In this document: piece by piece, positions 43,086 through 53,019 of the stretch
How positions within the stretch are numbered: position 1 is the first letter of the stretch
Layout of the letters: every line of letters begins with the position of its first letter
Source: Longitalea arenae
GTDB lineage: Bacteria > Bacteroidota > Bacteroidia > Chitinophagales > Chitinophagaceae
Assembly (NCBI RefSeq): GCF_016924755.1
Contig: NZ_JAFFJX010000001.1
Span: 992,001 to 1,056,000, forward strand
Length of the DNA: 64,000 bases
Direction: 5' to 3'
The notes under the pieces: generated by a model
Databases searched by the model: none
Seen by the model: only the letters and a program-made list of their open reading frames with translations
Told to the model about the DNA's origin: nothing
Translations under genes and position numbers: made by a program

Positions 43086-44729
43086 ATGCAGATGAAAAAA
43101 GCTTCCCTCTTGCTATTGTGCGGTGCGATGTCGGTAACTGCCATGTCACAGACGATTCAGGATGCAAAAAAGAGTTTATATTATGAGCGGTATAACACAG
43201 CGAAAGAACAGCTGCAACATATTGTAAAGACTGATCCTGCGAATGCAGAAAGCTGGTATTTGTTGTCGAAGGCCTATATCATGTCGAAAGACGCTGCTCC
43301 ATTAAAGCAGGTATTGGCAACAAGCCCGGCCGATGTACAATCAGCTCCCTTTTACCAGGTGGCCTATGGAAGTTATTTGTTGAACGCCGGCAATAAGGAC
43401 AGTGCCCGTTATTATTTTGATCAGGCGCTGGATAAAAAAGGCCAGAAGAATCCCGACCTGTTGGCGGCTGTGGCCAATGCACATATAGTTACCAGGGCGG
43501 GGGATGTCAATTATGCGATAGAACTGCTCAACAAAGCCATCGACCGCGATAAAAAAGATCCGGCCCTCTACACTTTGTTAGGCGATGCGTTTCGCAAACT
43601 GGGCAATGGTTCAGAAGCCTATAAAGTGTATTCAGCGGGTCTTGACAAAGACGGTAAGTATGCCGCAGGTTTGTACCGGATGGGAAAAATATTTATTTCG
43701 CAGAAGAACCCTGAAATGTACCTGAAATATTTCAACCAGGCGCTGGAAGCAGATAGCAGTTATGCGCCTGCGCTGTATGAAATGTATTATCATTATTACT
43801 TTACCGATCCGCAGAAAGCAATGGCATACTTTAAGCAGTACGTTGCCAAAAGTGATCCCGATAAGGACAATGATGTTTTATATACAGACCTCCTATACCT
43901 GAATAAGCAGTACCAGGCTGCCATCGCCAATGCCCGGCAGCTGCTGGACAGGAACAGCGGCGACTCCATGCCTAGGTTGTATAAATTAATGGCCTATAGC
44001 TATCTGGGTATGGAAGATACCACTAATGCCATGGCCAATATGAATTTGTACTTTGCCAAAGAAGCAGATAGCAATAAGGTAGCAAAAGACTATGAGATAA
44101 TGGGCGACCTGTATGCTGCTGCGGGTAAACCAGATTCCGCCATAACCTGTTATGTGAGAACTGTCGATATGGTAAAAGAGCCAAGAGACAAATTCCCTTA
44201 TTATAAAAAACTGGCTGACCTGTATAAGGATCAAAAAGATTATCTGAACCAGGCCAAATACCTGGGACTGTTTTACACAGACAATACGAAGGCAAGCAAC
44301 ATCGATCTGTTCAATTGGGGTATTGCCACCTATAAAGCAGAGGATTATGTGCAGGCCGACACGGTGTTTGGTACTTATATTCAAAAGTATCCGGAGCAGG
44401 CTTTTGGTTATTACTGGCGTGCCCGCGTCAATTCGGCCATGGATTCAACCATGGAGAAAGGCGCCGCCATACCCTGGTATAAACAGCTGATCACGATGAT
44501 TGAAGACGATCCTACCAACAAAACGAATAAAAAATGGCTTATCGAATCGTATGGATACCTGGCTGCTTATGAGACGAACCAGGTAAAGGACTATAAATCG
44601 GCTACCGAGAATTTGAAAAAGATCCTGGAGATCGATCCGGAGAATAAGGATGCGCAGCAATATATAGCCATTCTTGAGAAAAAGATTTCTGCTGATAATA
44701 ACAACAGCCCTAGTGGAAGCAACAAGTAA
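43086..44729 (+). CDS. Secreted/periplasmic TPR-repeat protein
   Basis: A signal peptide (MKKASLLLLCGAMSVTAMSQ) is followed by roughly ten tetratricopeptide repeats through residue 530, for example YNTAKEQLQHIVKTDPANAE, YVQADTVFGTYIQKYPEQA and YKSATENLKKILEIDPENKD, ending in a polar tail. It probably forms a protein-binding scaffold in the periplasm or at the outer membrane. No catalytic domain. Next to the OmpR-type system, which may control it. Starts at 43086 or the second ATG at 43092. Confidence 0.85.
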   Translation: MQMKKASLLLLCGAMSVTAMSQTIQDAKKSLYYERYNTAKEQLQHIVKTDPANAESWYLLSKAYIMSKDAAPLKQVLATSPADVQSAPFYQVAYGSYLLNAGNKDSARYYFDQALDKKGQKNPDLLAAVANAHIVTRAGDVNYAIELLNKAIDRDKKDPALYTLLGDAFRKLGNGSEAYKVYSAGLDKDGKYAAGLYRMGKIFISQKNPEMYLKYFNQALEADSSYAPALYEMYYHYYFTDPQKAMAYFKQYVAKSDPDKDNDVLYTDLLYLNKQYQAAIANARQLLDRNSGDSMPRLYKLMAYSYLGMEDTTNAMANMNLYFAKEADSNKVAKDYEIMGDLYAAAGKPDSAITCYVRTVDMVKEPRDKFPYYKKLADLYKDQKDYLNQAKYLGLFYTDNTKASNIDLFNWGIATYKAEDYVQADTVFGTYIQKYPEQAFGYYWRARVNSAMDSTMEKGAAIPWYKQLITMIEDDPTNKTNKKWLIESYGYLAAYETNQVKDYKSATENLKKILEIDPENKDAQQYIAILEKKISADNNNSPSGSNK

Positions 44730-44791
44730 GAGCAGGTGTTTAAGGTGATGTAGCAACTCTTTTACGGAGTGCTCTTTTTCTACAGGTCATA

Positions 44792-44830
44792 GGTGGGTGT
44801 CTGCCAGGGGGCGGATAACCCACCGTTTTT
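44792..44830 (+). terminator. Terminator after the TPR gene
   Basis: Stem GGTGGGT (44792-44798) with ACCCACC (44818-44824), an inner TCTGCC/GGCGGA pairing, and five T. Confidence 0.75.
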
Positions 44831-45497
44831 GTTCAGCCATATTGCTGCTGTCGTTCTCAACGCAATTGTCGCATTTACCGCACTTGATCAGGATTATGTT
44901 TCGGGTGCATTAATTGAGAATGGACAATGGGCATCTAAAAAACTTTAATAAAAACACTGATTTTTTTTACATATTGAATACAAATAATTTTTTATTTCAA
45001 TAATTACTTTAATTTTGGTCACCTGTTATATTAATTCCTTCATTTATTTCTGTTAAACCTGCTTTTCCTGCATTCGATACGAATTCAACCAGTCTTGTTA
45101 CATACTACCAGATTCCCCGGTTCAACAGTATTTTATTCGTTCATTAACCTCTCTACCCCGGTCGTAGAATCCGTTCATCTTTAGCTGCTGCTGAGTTGCA
45201 GCCAGTAGTGCCTTACCTGTCAATACTGTGTATAATTGCTCCTGTTTTTGTAATAAAATTTGCAAGGGAATTCTATGCCCCTGATGAAATTGTATGCCGG
45301 TAACCCGTCATTGTGAAGTGGAATAACCTATGATAACGCCCATATATAGTAGCACGTGCATCCTGTACTGGTTAAGGTCAGCTTTATGTGTTGTTTAGTT
45401 TGACGCATTTTTCGCAATGTTCGTATTCCTTATCTGTAGCCACTGTTTATTCAATATGGTTACATAAACCTCAGCTGAACTTATTATATGAAAAACC
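44831..45497. other. AT-rich non-coding stretch
   Basis: About 670 bases with no convincing gene; the only frames are short and lack family features. No repeat array or RNA gene was recognised. Confidence 0.6.
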
Positions 45498-45528
45498 AAA
45501 GGTGACCGGCAAAACCGGTCACCTTTTT
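45498..45528. terminator. Strong bidirectional terminator of the pectate lyase gene
   Basis: Perfect 9-bp stem (45501-45509 with 45515-45523) with AAA/TTT extension on both sides. Confidence 0.88.
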
Positions 45529-45562
45529 ACTTGGGTATTATCAGTGAAAAACAGGACTTGTA

Positions 45563-48500
45563 CTATCGTTGAATGACCAGTTGTTTAACCCGTACTTCAG
45601 TAGCTGTTACCAGTTTTACAAAGTAAACGCCGGTACTCAGCTGACTGGTGTTTACGGGATAAGAGCATAATTGTTTGCTGCTGGCTTCTCCGGTACCAAC
45701 TACCTGTACCAGCCGGCCCTGGGCATTATATATTTCAACCCGGTATTTGCCTGGTTGGGCAAGGGTAAAGGCAATGGTGCAATGGCTGCCGGCCGGGCTT
45801 GGATACAGCAGGAATTTTTGCTGGCCGTCGATAAAGGCCGGTGACTGAGCGGCATCGGTGGCTGCGCGTGCATTGGCTGTTTCGCAGGCACCCAACTCAC
45901 CACCCATGAACAGGAGAATAGGTACGGCCAGTTTATTTACACAAAGCTCCAGTCCATGATAACATATGGAAACCTTTTGATCGCGTCCGCCGCAACGTAC
46001 GTCTTTCATTTGTAAATGAATGGCAGCGGTGTCGGTACAGCCATAACTATTTGTTGCTTTTACCGTATAGATATAATTACCCGCCCGGGTGGGCGCAAAC
46101 ACCGGATTGGCAATGGCTGAATCGCTTAGGCCAGCGGCGGGGCTCCAGCTAAATGCTGCTGTTGTTGTATCGGTGGCCGTTAATTGCAATTGCTGGGAAC
46201 CATAACCCAGGTAGATGGTATTGGCCTTGCCGCCCGTGTAGACCATATTGCGGCTTACTGTAATAGCAGGGGCTGGCATGGAACCAATGACTGTAACTGT
46301 TGCCGTAGCGCTGGCGCTGTTGTTGTTAGAATCTATTACAGTCAATTGTACTTCATTGGCGCCGATGTTCGAGCAATTGAACAAAGTTTTATCAAGCTGG
46401 TATAAGAGAATGCCATACCTGTCTGAAGAACCATTGTCAAGATCCTGCGGGGTAATGGATGCGCTTCCATTGGCCAGAGTAATTGTTATGTTTTTGGTGC
46501 GTACGGTTGGCGGCACGGTATCAACAGGTGCCGTAAATAAAGCGGTTATTTCTCCTGGTGATAATGCATAGTTGTATAGGCGCAGATCATCCATTACATC
46601 ATGAAATGGTTTATTCTCCGCTGAATTGCCGATCAACAGGGGCAGTGCTTTGCCGATGGTGCCATTGGTGGTATACGTTTTAGAACCGGCCAGCACGCCA
46701 TTTACATATAATCGCAGCTGTTTGGCCGCGGTATCTTTTACGGCAACTATATGGCTGAAATTATTATTAAAGATATGGTGCGCAGAAGCTTTCTTCAGGC
46801 TTGCCGTAACATCGCTTTTGGCCGATGCATCGTCTATGGCAAAAGTAAGGGCACTGTCACGTAACTGAATGCCATACCACTTGCCGCCGGGGTCAGTGAA
46901 CTGCCCTTTGTGGATCAGGTAACAGTCTTTCCCGGAATTATAATTACTGGAGCCGTTGGTGAGTTTTACCCAAAGTGAAATAGAAAAGGAATTGGCATCG
47001 AATAGCAGGTGTTCTGCATGGGGCACCTGCACAGCACTGCTTGCCACCGGATCGAGATAATGCAGGGCATTGTCAAATTTACCGGCGGTAAAGGTGGCTG
47101 CAGGCATATTCACAATGGCGCCGTTCTGATGGTAATTGCTGTTATCGGCAACCATAGTACCGCTGCTTTCATTAAATGTCCAGTGGCCGGTCATGCCCTT
47201 TGGCGATACCGCCCTGAACTTCCAGGTGGCGCCGGTAGTTAAACCAGCGTCGCCTTCCGCATCTACACGCCAGTAATAATCTGTTCCTGCAGTAAGGTTG
47301 GTAAAAGTATAGGTGGGGTTATTCAATGCCAGGGTTGAGACAAAAGCCAGTTTGCTGGAATCCGTTCCGGCGTATAATTTATAACTATTGGTTTTCAGGC
47401 CGCCTTTCCAACTGATGCGAAGGCTATCACCATAACCTTCCAGGGCAGCGCCATTGGCTATCGAGGGGCTGTGCGGCTGCAGGGGGAGTGGACTCGTATG
47501 ATACAAAGCCATTACTTCATCGGCGCTGAGCGCATAGTTAAAGATTTTCAATTCGTCGAGTTTGCCTTTGTAAGGCGACGGTTTGTTGGCGGTAGAAAGA
47601 AATTCCAGGGCACCAATATTACCGATGATAAGATCGCTTGCCTCCCCGATGCCTGCATGGGCTTTCGTAATAGCCGTTTCTTTTACCAGGGCCCCGTTCA
47701 TATATAAACGCAGTCTTTTAGCTGCCGTATCCCTGATGGTGGTAACATGCACCCAGTTATTGGAAAAGAAGGGCGTGCCGTCGGCCTGCAATTCATCTTT
47801 ACCACCTCCATTCGCGTCGTTATCATCGTCGATAGCAAAACGCAGTTGTTTATTCTTGAATTCAATATCGAACCGTTTACCGGTGGCGCCGGTAGTGGCA
47901 TTGCGGGTAATAGAACCTTTGCACAGCAGGTAAGCGCTGGTGCTGTTATCAGCTGGCAAAAGAGAAGGATCGGCTTTCATCCAGAACGACAGGGAGAAAG
48001 AACTTTTATCCAGGTACAGGTGATCCTGGTGCGGCACATTCACCACATACATATTTTCACTGGCAGTAGAAAAATCAAGCGCATTGTTGATCTTGCCGGC
48101 TACCCGGATGTTCTGGTTATCATCATCGAGGCCCAGGACCCCGTGCGCTTCATAAAGAGAAGAATCAGTTACCTGCCGGCCTTCGGTCTCATCGAAGCTC
48201 CAATGGCCAACAATGCCTGGTGGAAATGCTTTCGATGTTCTGAACTGCCATATAACGCCCTGGGTGGTACCCAGCGCATTGATGGCATCGATACGCCAGT
48301 AGTAAGTAACAAATTCAGCGAGGCCGGTGATATTATAAGAAGCGTTGGCGGCATAAGCGATCTCTGCCTTCTTGACCAGCCGTGCCGTGTCGGTGCCAAA
48401 ATAGATCGCATATTTTTCTGTATTGCTGCTGCCCGACCATCTTAAAGTAAGGGCGCCGCCGTTTAATTCAACGTATAATGCACCACTGGCAGGCACCGGC

Positions 48501-50239
48501 GAAGCGGCGGCTGCAGGAGCGGAAGGCAAGGGCGGTGTTTTTACGGAAGCAGGTGTACTGTAAGAGGAAAAACCGGAAGTATTAACGGCTTTGAGGCGGT
48601 AATAATAAGTGGTATTCGGTACCAGTGCGTTACTGTCGCTATAGGAGGTGGTATTCGCTGCCGGTTGCGCGATCTCGGAATACGTAACCGCATCAGTTGA
48701 TCTTTCGAGCACGAAATGGTCTTCATTGCTGGCATTATCGTTCCATTGCACCAGGATCCTGCTGTAAGGTGCGGGCAGCTCAAAAGTGGAAGCCGTTAAC
48801 AGCAGGTTGGAAGGCGGCCTGATAAAAGCGGCCGGTGGCGTTGATAAAAGCGTATTCACGTATACCTCAATGTTCAGGTATTCAGGATGTGCAGTATTGT
48901 TTGCGACGGCATCCTGCGCATTGTTTTTGTTCAGCCCATGGGCATCCTCCCAGCTATCGGGCATACCATCCTGGTCAGCATCCGGTGGGGCGGGAGCATT
49001 GAAAACATTTCCCAAACCGCCATTGGTAAAGGGCAGATCAGATTCGCGGTATACGTAATAACCTTTTGTTCCGCGGGAGCGTACTTCTTCTGCCAGTAAT
49101 GAATCTACCTGGTCGCGGCGCGGATAGCAGGCGCCTACACTATCGATGACCCATGCATATGCCTGGTTGGCAGTAAAGAGCCGGTTTGCCTGCGGATAGG
49201 GGTAAGGCTGCGTTCTAAAACCTTCCGCAGCGATGCCCGGATAGCCTGTTGTGTCGTAGGGAACAAGGCTTCCATCTGCAATGCCATTTTGGTTATTATC
49301 GAAATAATTGCCGGCGCCGTATAAATAAAAAGTGCCGGTACCACGGGAAAAGGGTGTTGTTTTGGCAGGAGGCGTTAGCGGCCCGCCCATAAAATAGTTG
49401 TTAATGATATTCACCTCAGAAACGCCGGAAGAACCGCCCATAATATAGGCATCGGCCGACCAGCCATAGTTGAGGTTATCACCCAGGCGGTTTCCATTGC
49501 CCCAGCCATAGACCACGTTGTTTACAAATTCATTGATGCCTTTTACTTTGGGATTGCGTGTTTTATTGCTGATGTAGAGGTTCCTGATCAAACTTACTTT
49601 GCCGCCATCAGGTGTTTGAATAAGGCCGCCGGCAGAGTGATTCTCCCGGTGCAAACCCTGTGCAATGATGGAGTTTTGAATGGTGATATTGTCGGGCGCA
49701 GTTCCTTTGTTGTCCCAGTTAATGGAAAAAACTTCATCCATACCCCAGCTGAAAGACATATGATCGAAGATGATATTGGCGCCATTGGCAAGGCCGGAAG
49801 CATCTTTGCCCGAGTTGTTGGTGGCGCCCAGGCGGATGCGTAAAAAGCGACAAATAGTATTATTGGCGCCGGTAAAGGTTACCCGTTTATTGAACAGCGT
49901 AATACCATCGCCCGTTGCGGTTTGTCCGGCAATGGTAACATTGGGAGCAACCAGCACATCGGTTAGCAGGTTAATGATACCCCCAACCGCAAAAACCACA
50001 AAGCGCCCGGGTGTACTCACGGCATCGCGGAAAGATCCCGGGCCGCTGTCATTGAGATTGGTAACTACATACACGGATGGATGGGCTACACCCCTTGCTC
50101 CTGTGGCAAAGCGGCCGAAACCGGTAGCTCCGGGAAAAGCGAGTGTTTGGGCATGGGAAACAGAAATGGAATGGAAAAATAACAGGGAAAGCACTGCAAA
50201 GCCAAGGGCTTTGCGCCTGGCTGGGTCAAATTTTCGCAT
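45563..50239 (-). CDS. T9SS-secreted pectate lyase with FN3 and two LamG domains
   Basis: Order of parts (1558 residues): signal peptide to about 30; right-handed beta-helix pectate lyase domain to about 430 (VTNLNDSGPGSFRDAVS, NIIFDHMSFSWGMDE, NNYFMGGPL); an Asp-rich calcium-type segment DADQDGMPDSWEDAHGLN; fibronectin III domains about 478-670; LamG 1 about 672-885 (GHWSFDETEGRQVTDSS); a third FN3-like stretch; LamG 2 about 985-1190 (GHWTFNESSGTMVADNS); an Ig/HYR-like region; and a type IX sorting domain at the end (FLLYPSPAG, VEIYNAQGRLVQV, LSTGVYFVKL). It is exported across the outer membrane to cut pectin. It stands alone, without SusC/SusD or other lyases nearby. Confidence 0.9.
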   Translation of the reverse strand: MRKFDPARRKALGFAVLSLLFFHSISVSHAQTLAFPGATGFGRFATGARGVAHPSVYVVTNLNDSGPGSFRDAVSTPGRFVVFAVGGIINLLTDVLVAPNVTIAGQTATGDGITLFNKRVTFTGANNTICRFLRIRLGATNNSGKDASGLANGANIIFDHMSFSWGMDEVFSINWDNKGTAPDNITIQNSIIAQGLHRENHSAGGLIQTPDGGKVSLIRNLYISNKTRNPKVKGINEFVNNVVYGWGNGNRLGDNLNYGWSADAYIMGGSSGVSEVNIINNYFMGGPLTPPAKTTPFSRGTGTFYLYGAGNYFDNNQNGIADGSLVPYDTTGYPGIAAEGFRTQPYPYPQANRLFTANQAYAWVIDSVGACYPRRDQVDSLLAEEVRSRGTKGYYVYRESDLPFTNGGLGNVFNAPAPPDADQDGMPDSWEDAHGLNKNNAQDAVANNTAHPEYLNIEVYVNTLLSTPPAAFIRPPSNLLLTASTFELPAPYSRILVQWNDNASNEDHFVLERSTDAVTYSEIAQPAANTTSYSDSNALVPNTTYYYRLKAVNTSGFSSYSTPASVKTPPLPSAPAAAASPVPASGALYVELNGGALTLRWSGSSNTEKYAIYFGTDTARLVKKAEIAYAANASYNITGLAEFVTYYWRIDAINALGTTQGVIWQFRTSKAFPPGIVGHWSFDETEGRQVTDSSLYEAHGVLGLDDDNQNIRVAGKINNALDFSTASENMYVVNVPHQDHLYLDKSSFSLSFWMKADPSLLPADNSTSAYLLCKGSITRNATTGATGKRFDIEFKNKQLRFAIDDDNDANGGGKDELQADGTPFFSNNWVHVTTIRDTAAKRLRLYMNGALVKETAITKAHAGIGEASDLIIGNIGALEFLSTANKPSPYKGKLDELKIFNYALSADEVMALYHTSPLPLQPHSPSIANGAALEGYGDSLRISWKGGLKTNSYKLYAGTDSSKLAFVSTLALNNPTYTFTNLTAGTDYYWRVDAEGDAGLTTGATWKFRAVSPKGMTGHWTFNESSGTMVADNSNYHQNGAIVNMPAATFTAGKFDNALHYLDPVASSAVQVPHAEHLLFDANSFSISLWVKLTNGSSNYNSGKDCYLIHKGQFTDPGGKWYGIQLRDSALTFAIDDASAKSDVTASLKKASAHHIFNNNFSHIVAVKDTAAKQLRLYVNGVLAGSKTYTTNGTIGKALPLLIGNSAENKPFHDVMDDLRLYNYALSPGEITALFTAPVDTVPPTVRTKNITITLANGSASITPQDLDNGSSDRYGILLYQLDKTLFNCSNIGANEVQLTVIDSNNNSASATATVTVIGSMPAPAITVSRNMVYTGGKANTIYLGYGSQQLQLTATDTTTAAFSWSPAAGLSDSAIANPVFAPTRAGNYIYTVKATNSYGCTDTAAIHLQMKDVRCGGRDQKVSICYHGLELCVNKLAVPILLFMGGELGACETANARAATDAAQSPAFIDGQQKFLLYPSPAGSHCTIAFTLAQPGKYRVEIYNAQGRLVQVVGTGEASSKQLCSYPVNTSQLSTGVYFVKLVTATEVRVKQLVIQR

Positions 50240-50938
50240 GGCAATTAAATATGGATTGGTGTTATTGGCAATCGTTTAGTGCACACTGTATACAACATCC
50301 GCAATTGTGATCAATGTTAAAGAATTGCAATAAAGGCATTGTCCTGCACCATCCTGAAATGAGGCGAAGGAGAACAAAGCTAAGCGTTTGATTAAATGGG
50401 GTTCGTTTGAGCGGGCGATTAGAAGAAGTATTGGTTTACTGTCTGGAGTGGTTCTGCAAAGCTTGTAAGTAACCAGTGGAACGAAAATGAGAGGGCGATG
50501 CAGTGAAAGAAATCGCTCCGTCACTTCAGTTCATTCTGGAGAAATGTTTAAAGACTTTTCCTGTTTGAGCACCTGGAAGAATTGTTCGTTCACCTCGGTG
50601 ATTGTGCTGGTTTAATTAAAAGAGTTGTTGGTTCAACTAGAAGAGTTGCTGGTTCACTCATGACCGAAATAATATAATCGAATGGGTGATTGATTTGACT
50701 ATTCGCCGGCCATGAATCCCCAGGGCTTTTAATTGAATCGACTGGTGAAGCAATTTACTCGTGTCATCCGTTTCAGTAGAGTACTTGGAGGTACAATACA
50801 GGAATTCTTTTGATCATGAGTTATGGTCCTTGTCCGCAAAATTTGCGGATTCCTCCCTTGTTAGCTTCGTATTGAGCGCTGGAAATCATCCTTATTTTTG
50901 CTCAGTCAGTGGATTTCTGCAAATAATTTGCAATTCTT
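50240..50938. other. Long intergenic region with short direct repeats and a palindrome
   Basis: No gene found. It contains a 21-bp direct repeat (AAGAGTTGYTGGTTCA...; 50620-50640 and 50641-50661) and the 17-base palindrome TCCGCAAAATTTGCGGA at 50833-50849, about 110 bases before the promoter at 50939, which could be a regulator site for the catabolic operon. Confidence 0.6.
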
Positions 50939-50970
50939 TTTGCAAATTTCCGGAATGGGGGCTAAATTAG
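50939..50970 (+). promoter_or_regulatory. Bacteroidota promoter, TTTG-N20-TAAATTAG
   Basis: Exact TTTG -33 box (50939-50942), 20-base spacer, and a -7 box with one mismatch to TAnnTTTG (50963-50970). It stands about 49 bases before the first gene of the exported-pathway operon. Confidence 0.65.
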
Positions 50971-51018
50971 TGGAACGATTGCAAAATGGGTTTCCGCTAT
51001 CACTAACACTTTAAAGTA

Positions 51019-51492
51019 ATGCAGATGATCAGCCAACGCAGAAATGCCCTGAAAAAGCTATTGACCACGGTTGCGGGAACGCTGGGTTTCAGCGTTTTAG
51101 CCAAAGCCGAAACTACTGCCTCCGCACCAGACGAAAAGGAAGTATACAATGTAGTGGACGACCAGGATGTGCCCCTGTTTTCCGGCGCCACCAAATTCAA
51201 GGGACTTATATTCATTGCTGGTAAAGGTGCACACTTTGCCGGTGATATTAAAGCTCATACCGATCACGTATTAAAAGAACTGGAAAAAGAACTGAAGGCC
51301 GCGGGTTCCTCCATGGAAAAAGTGCTGAAAGTAAATGTATACCTCGACGATATAAAAGATTACAAAGACATGAACGAAGTGTATAAAGGCCGTTTTGGTA
51401 AGAAGCCGCCGGTACGTACGACGGTGGCCGTTGCCAAAGGCGGCGTGCCGGGCGATTCACTCGTTGAAATGGATTGTATTGCCTATGTATAA
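51019..51492 (+). CDS. Tat-exported RidA-family enamine/imine deaminase
   Basis: A twin-arginine leader (ISQRRNALKKLLTTVAGTL) is followed by a RidA fold with FKGLIFIAGKGA, DHVLKELEKELKAAGSS and the C-terminal LVEMDCIAYV. The catalytic Arg that binds the substrate carboxylate is present (KPPVRTTVAVA). Active RidA proteins hydrolyse the reactive enamine/imine released by PLP-dependent lyases; the very next gene encodes such a lyase-type enzyme that is also Tat-exported. Starts at 51019 or 51025. Confidence 0.87.
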   Translation: MQMISQRRNALKKLLTTVAGTLGFSVLAKAETTASAPDEKEVYNVVDDQDVPLFSGATKFKGLIFIAGKGAHFAGDIKAHTDHVLKELEKELKAAGSSMEKVLKVNVYLDDIKDYKDMNEVYKGRFGKKPPVRTTVAVAKGGVPGDSLVEMDCIAYV

Positions 51493-51711
51493 TTCCTGTT
51501 TATTGCTACAGTTGCAATGGTAGCATTAACATAAAACAGCATTCAGGTTAAGGTTCGATTATACACCGCAGTGTCGCAGTTCTTACTCTCTTATCGCAGC
51601 GACCCTGCGGTTCTCAATGTTTTTGTTCATACCCGCTTACCCGTTTCCGATTTCCCTGTTGATGAAAATGTAAGTGATCCAACCAAACGGGTTCACGCTA
51701 AAACTAACTGT

Positions 51712-52926
51712 ATGCAACGGAGAGAATTGCTGAAATTTTTTTCGCTGGTTCCCATGGCTGGCAGCGCTGCGCTTATTCCCGGAGCCGCTGCTATGGCCGC
51801 ACCACCACCTGGCCGAAGGCGCAATCTGTTTAAAGAACTCGGCGTGCGTACTTTCATTAATGCGGCTGGTACCTATACCGCTATGACGGGTTCCCTCATG
51901 CACGACTATGTTGTTGACGCCATAAGGTCTGGCGCCGACGAATTTTGTTACCTCGATGAATTGCAGGATAAAGCGGGTGAAAAGATCGCTGCCCTTGTGC
52001 ATGCGGAAGCCGCCGTGGTGACCTCCGGCGCTTTTGCCGGCATGACCCTGGGCCTGGCCGGCATTTTAACCGGTATGGACCAACGTAAAGTTGAACAGTT
52101 GCCGCACCTGGAAGGTACGGGCATGAAATCGGAAGTGATCATTCAAAAGTCGCATAATATCGTATATAATCATGCACTGAAAAATACCGGTTGCAAGCTC
52201 ATTTATGTAGAAAGTTCCGCCGAATTAGAAAATGCCATTAACGAGAAAACGGCACTCTTACACTTCCTGAACATCGAAGCAGACAAAGGAAAAATTCAAC
52301 ATGAGGAATGGGTAGCGCTGGGGCGCAAACACCATATTCCAACTTCAATTGATATTGCCGCAGATGTTCCGCCTGTATCCAATCTCTGGAAGTTCAATGA
52401 TATGGGATTCAGTTTCGTGGTGATCTCCGGCGGCAAAGCAATTCGCGGTCCGCAAAGCGCAGGACTGTTAATGGGTAAAAAGGAGATCATTGCCGCAGCG
52501 CGTTTGCACATGCCGCCCCGGGGCTTTAATATCGGCCGCGGCTTTAAAGTAAATAAAGAAGAGATCCTGGGCATGTATGTAGCCCTTGAAAAATATATTC
52601 AACGGGACCACGACAAAGAATGGAAAAGATGGGAAACGGCTATTGCAAAAATTGAGCAGGCGGCCGGATCGGTAAACGGGGTAACCACCAGTATTACCAT
52701 ACCACCACTCGGGAATGTAACCCCAACATTAGAAATAAGCTGGGATGCAACTGCGATTAAACTCACCGGGAAAGAGCTGCAGGAAAAATTGCGCCATGGG
52801 CGTCCTTCTATAGAGATCGGTGGTGTAAAGGATAACAGTATTACCATTACCGTTTGGATGCTGAAGCCGGGACAGGAAAAAATTGTGGCCAGGCGTATCC
52901 GGGAAGAATTGATGAACGCCCGCTGA
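51712..52926 (+). CDS. Tat-exported PLP-dependent ammonia-lyase, SelA/DgaE-like
   Basis: The leader MQRRELLKFFSLVPMAGSAA with its Arg pair points to Tat export, fitting an enzyme that must bind PLP before export. The body follows the SelA/D-glucosaminate-6-phosphate ammonia-lyase (DgaE) family: TFINAAGTYTAMTGS, HAEAAVVTSGAFAGM, SIDIAADVPP and the PLP lysine K242 in ISGGKAIRGPQSAGLLMG. DgaE eliminates ammonia from an amino sugar acid to a 2-keto-3-deoxy acid; the real substrate here is unknown. I start at 51712 because the leader begins there. Followed by a hairpin and the amidohydrolase. Confidence 0.85.
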   Translation: MQRRELLKFFSLVPMAGSAALIPGAAAMAAPPPGRRRNLFKELGVRTFINAAGTYTAMTGSLMHDYVVDAIRSGADEFCYLDELQDKAGEKIAALVHAEAAVVTSGAFAGMTLGLAGILTGMDQRKVEQLPHLEGTGMKSEVIIQKSHNIVYNHALKNTGCKLIYVESSAELENAINEKTALLHFLNIEADKGKIQHEEWVALGRKHHIPTSIDIAADVPPVSNLWKFNDMGFSFVVISGGKAIRGPQSAGLLMGKKEIIAAARLHMPPRGFNIGRGFKVNKEEILGMYVALEKYIQRDHDKEWKRWETAIAKIEQAAGSVNGVTTSITIPPLGNVTPTLEISWDATAIKLTGKELQEKLRHGRPSIEIGGVKDNSITITVWMLKPGQEKIVARRIREELMNAR

Positions 52927-52955
52927 AGACGGAAGGTGAGCCATTCACCATTGAC

Positions 52956-52984
52956 CCCGCCCGAACGACGTTCAGTCGGGCGGG
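52956..52984. promoter_or_regulatory. GC-rich hairpin between the PLP enzyme and amidohydrolase genes
   Basis: Stem CCCGCCCGA (52956-52964) with TCGGGCGGG (52976-52984) and an 11-base loop. No T-run follows, so it is more likely an mRNA-stabilising or translation-modulating element than a terminator. CCATTCACCATTGA precedes it. Confidence 0.55.
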
Positions 52985-53019
52985 CATTCACCCTTCCGGC
53001 AACCATAAACCTGTAACAG

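Noticed and set aside
45388-45576. 62-codon frame next to the pectate lyase gene
   Set aside because: It covers the terminator hairpin and lacks a signal or conserved sequence.
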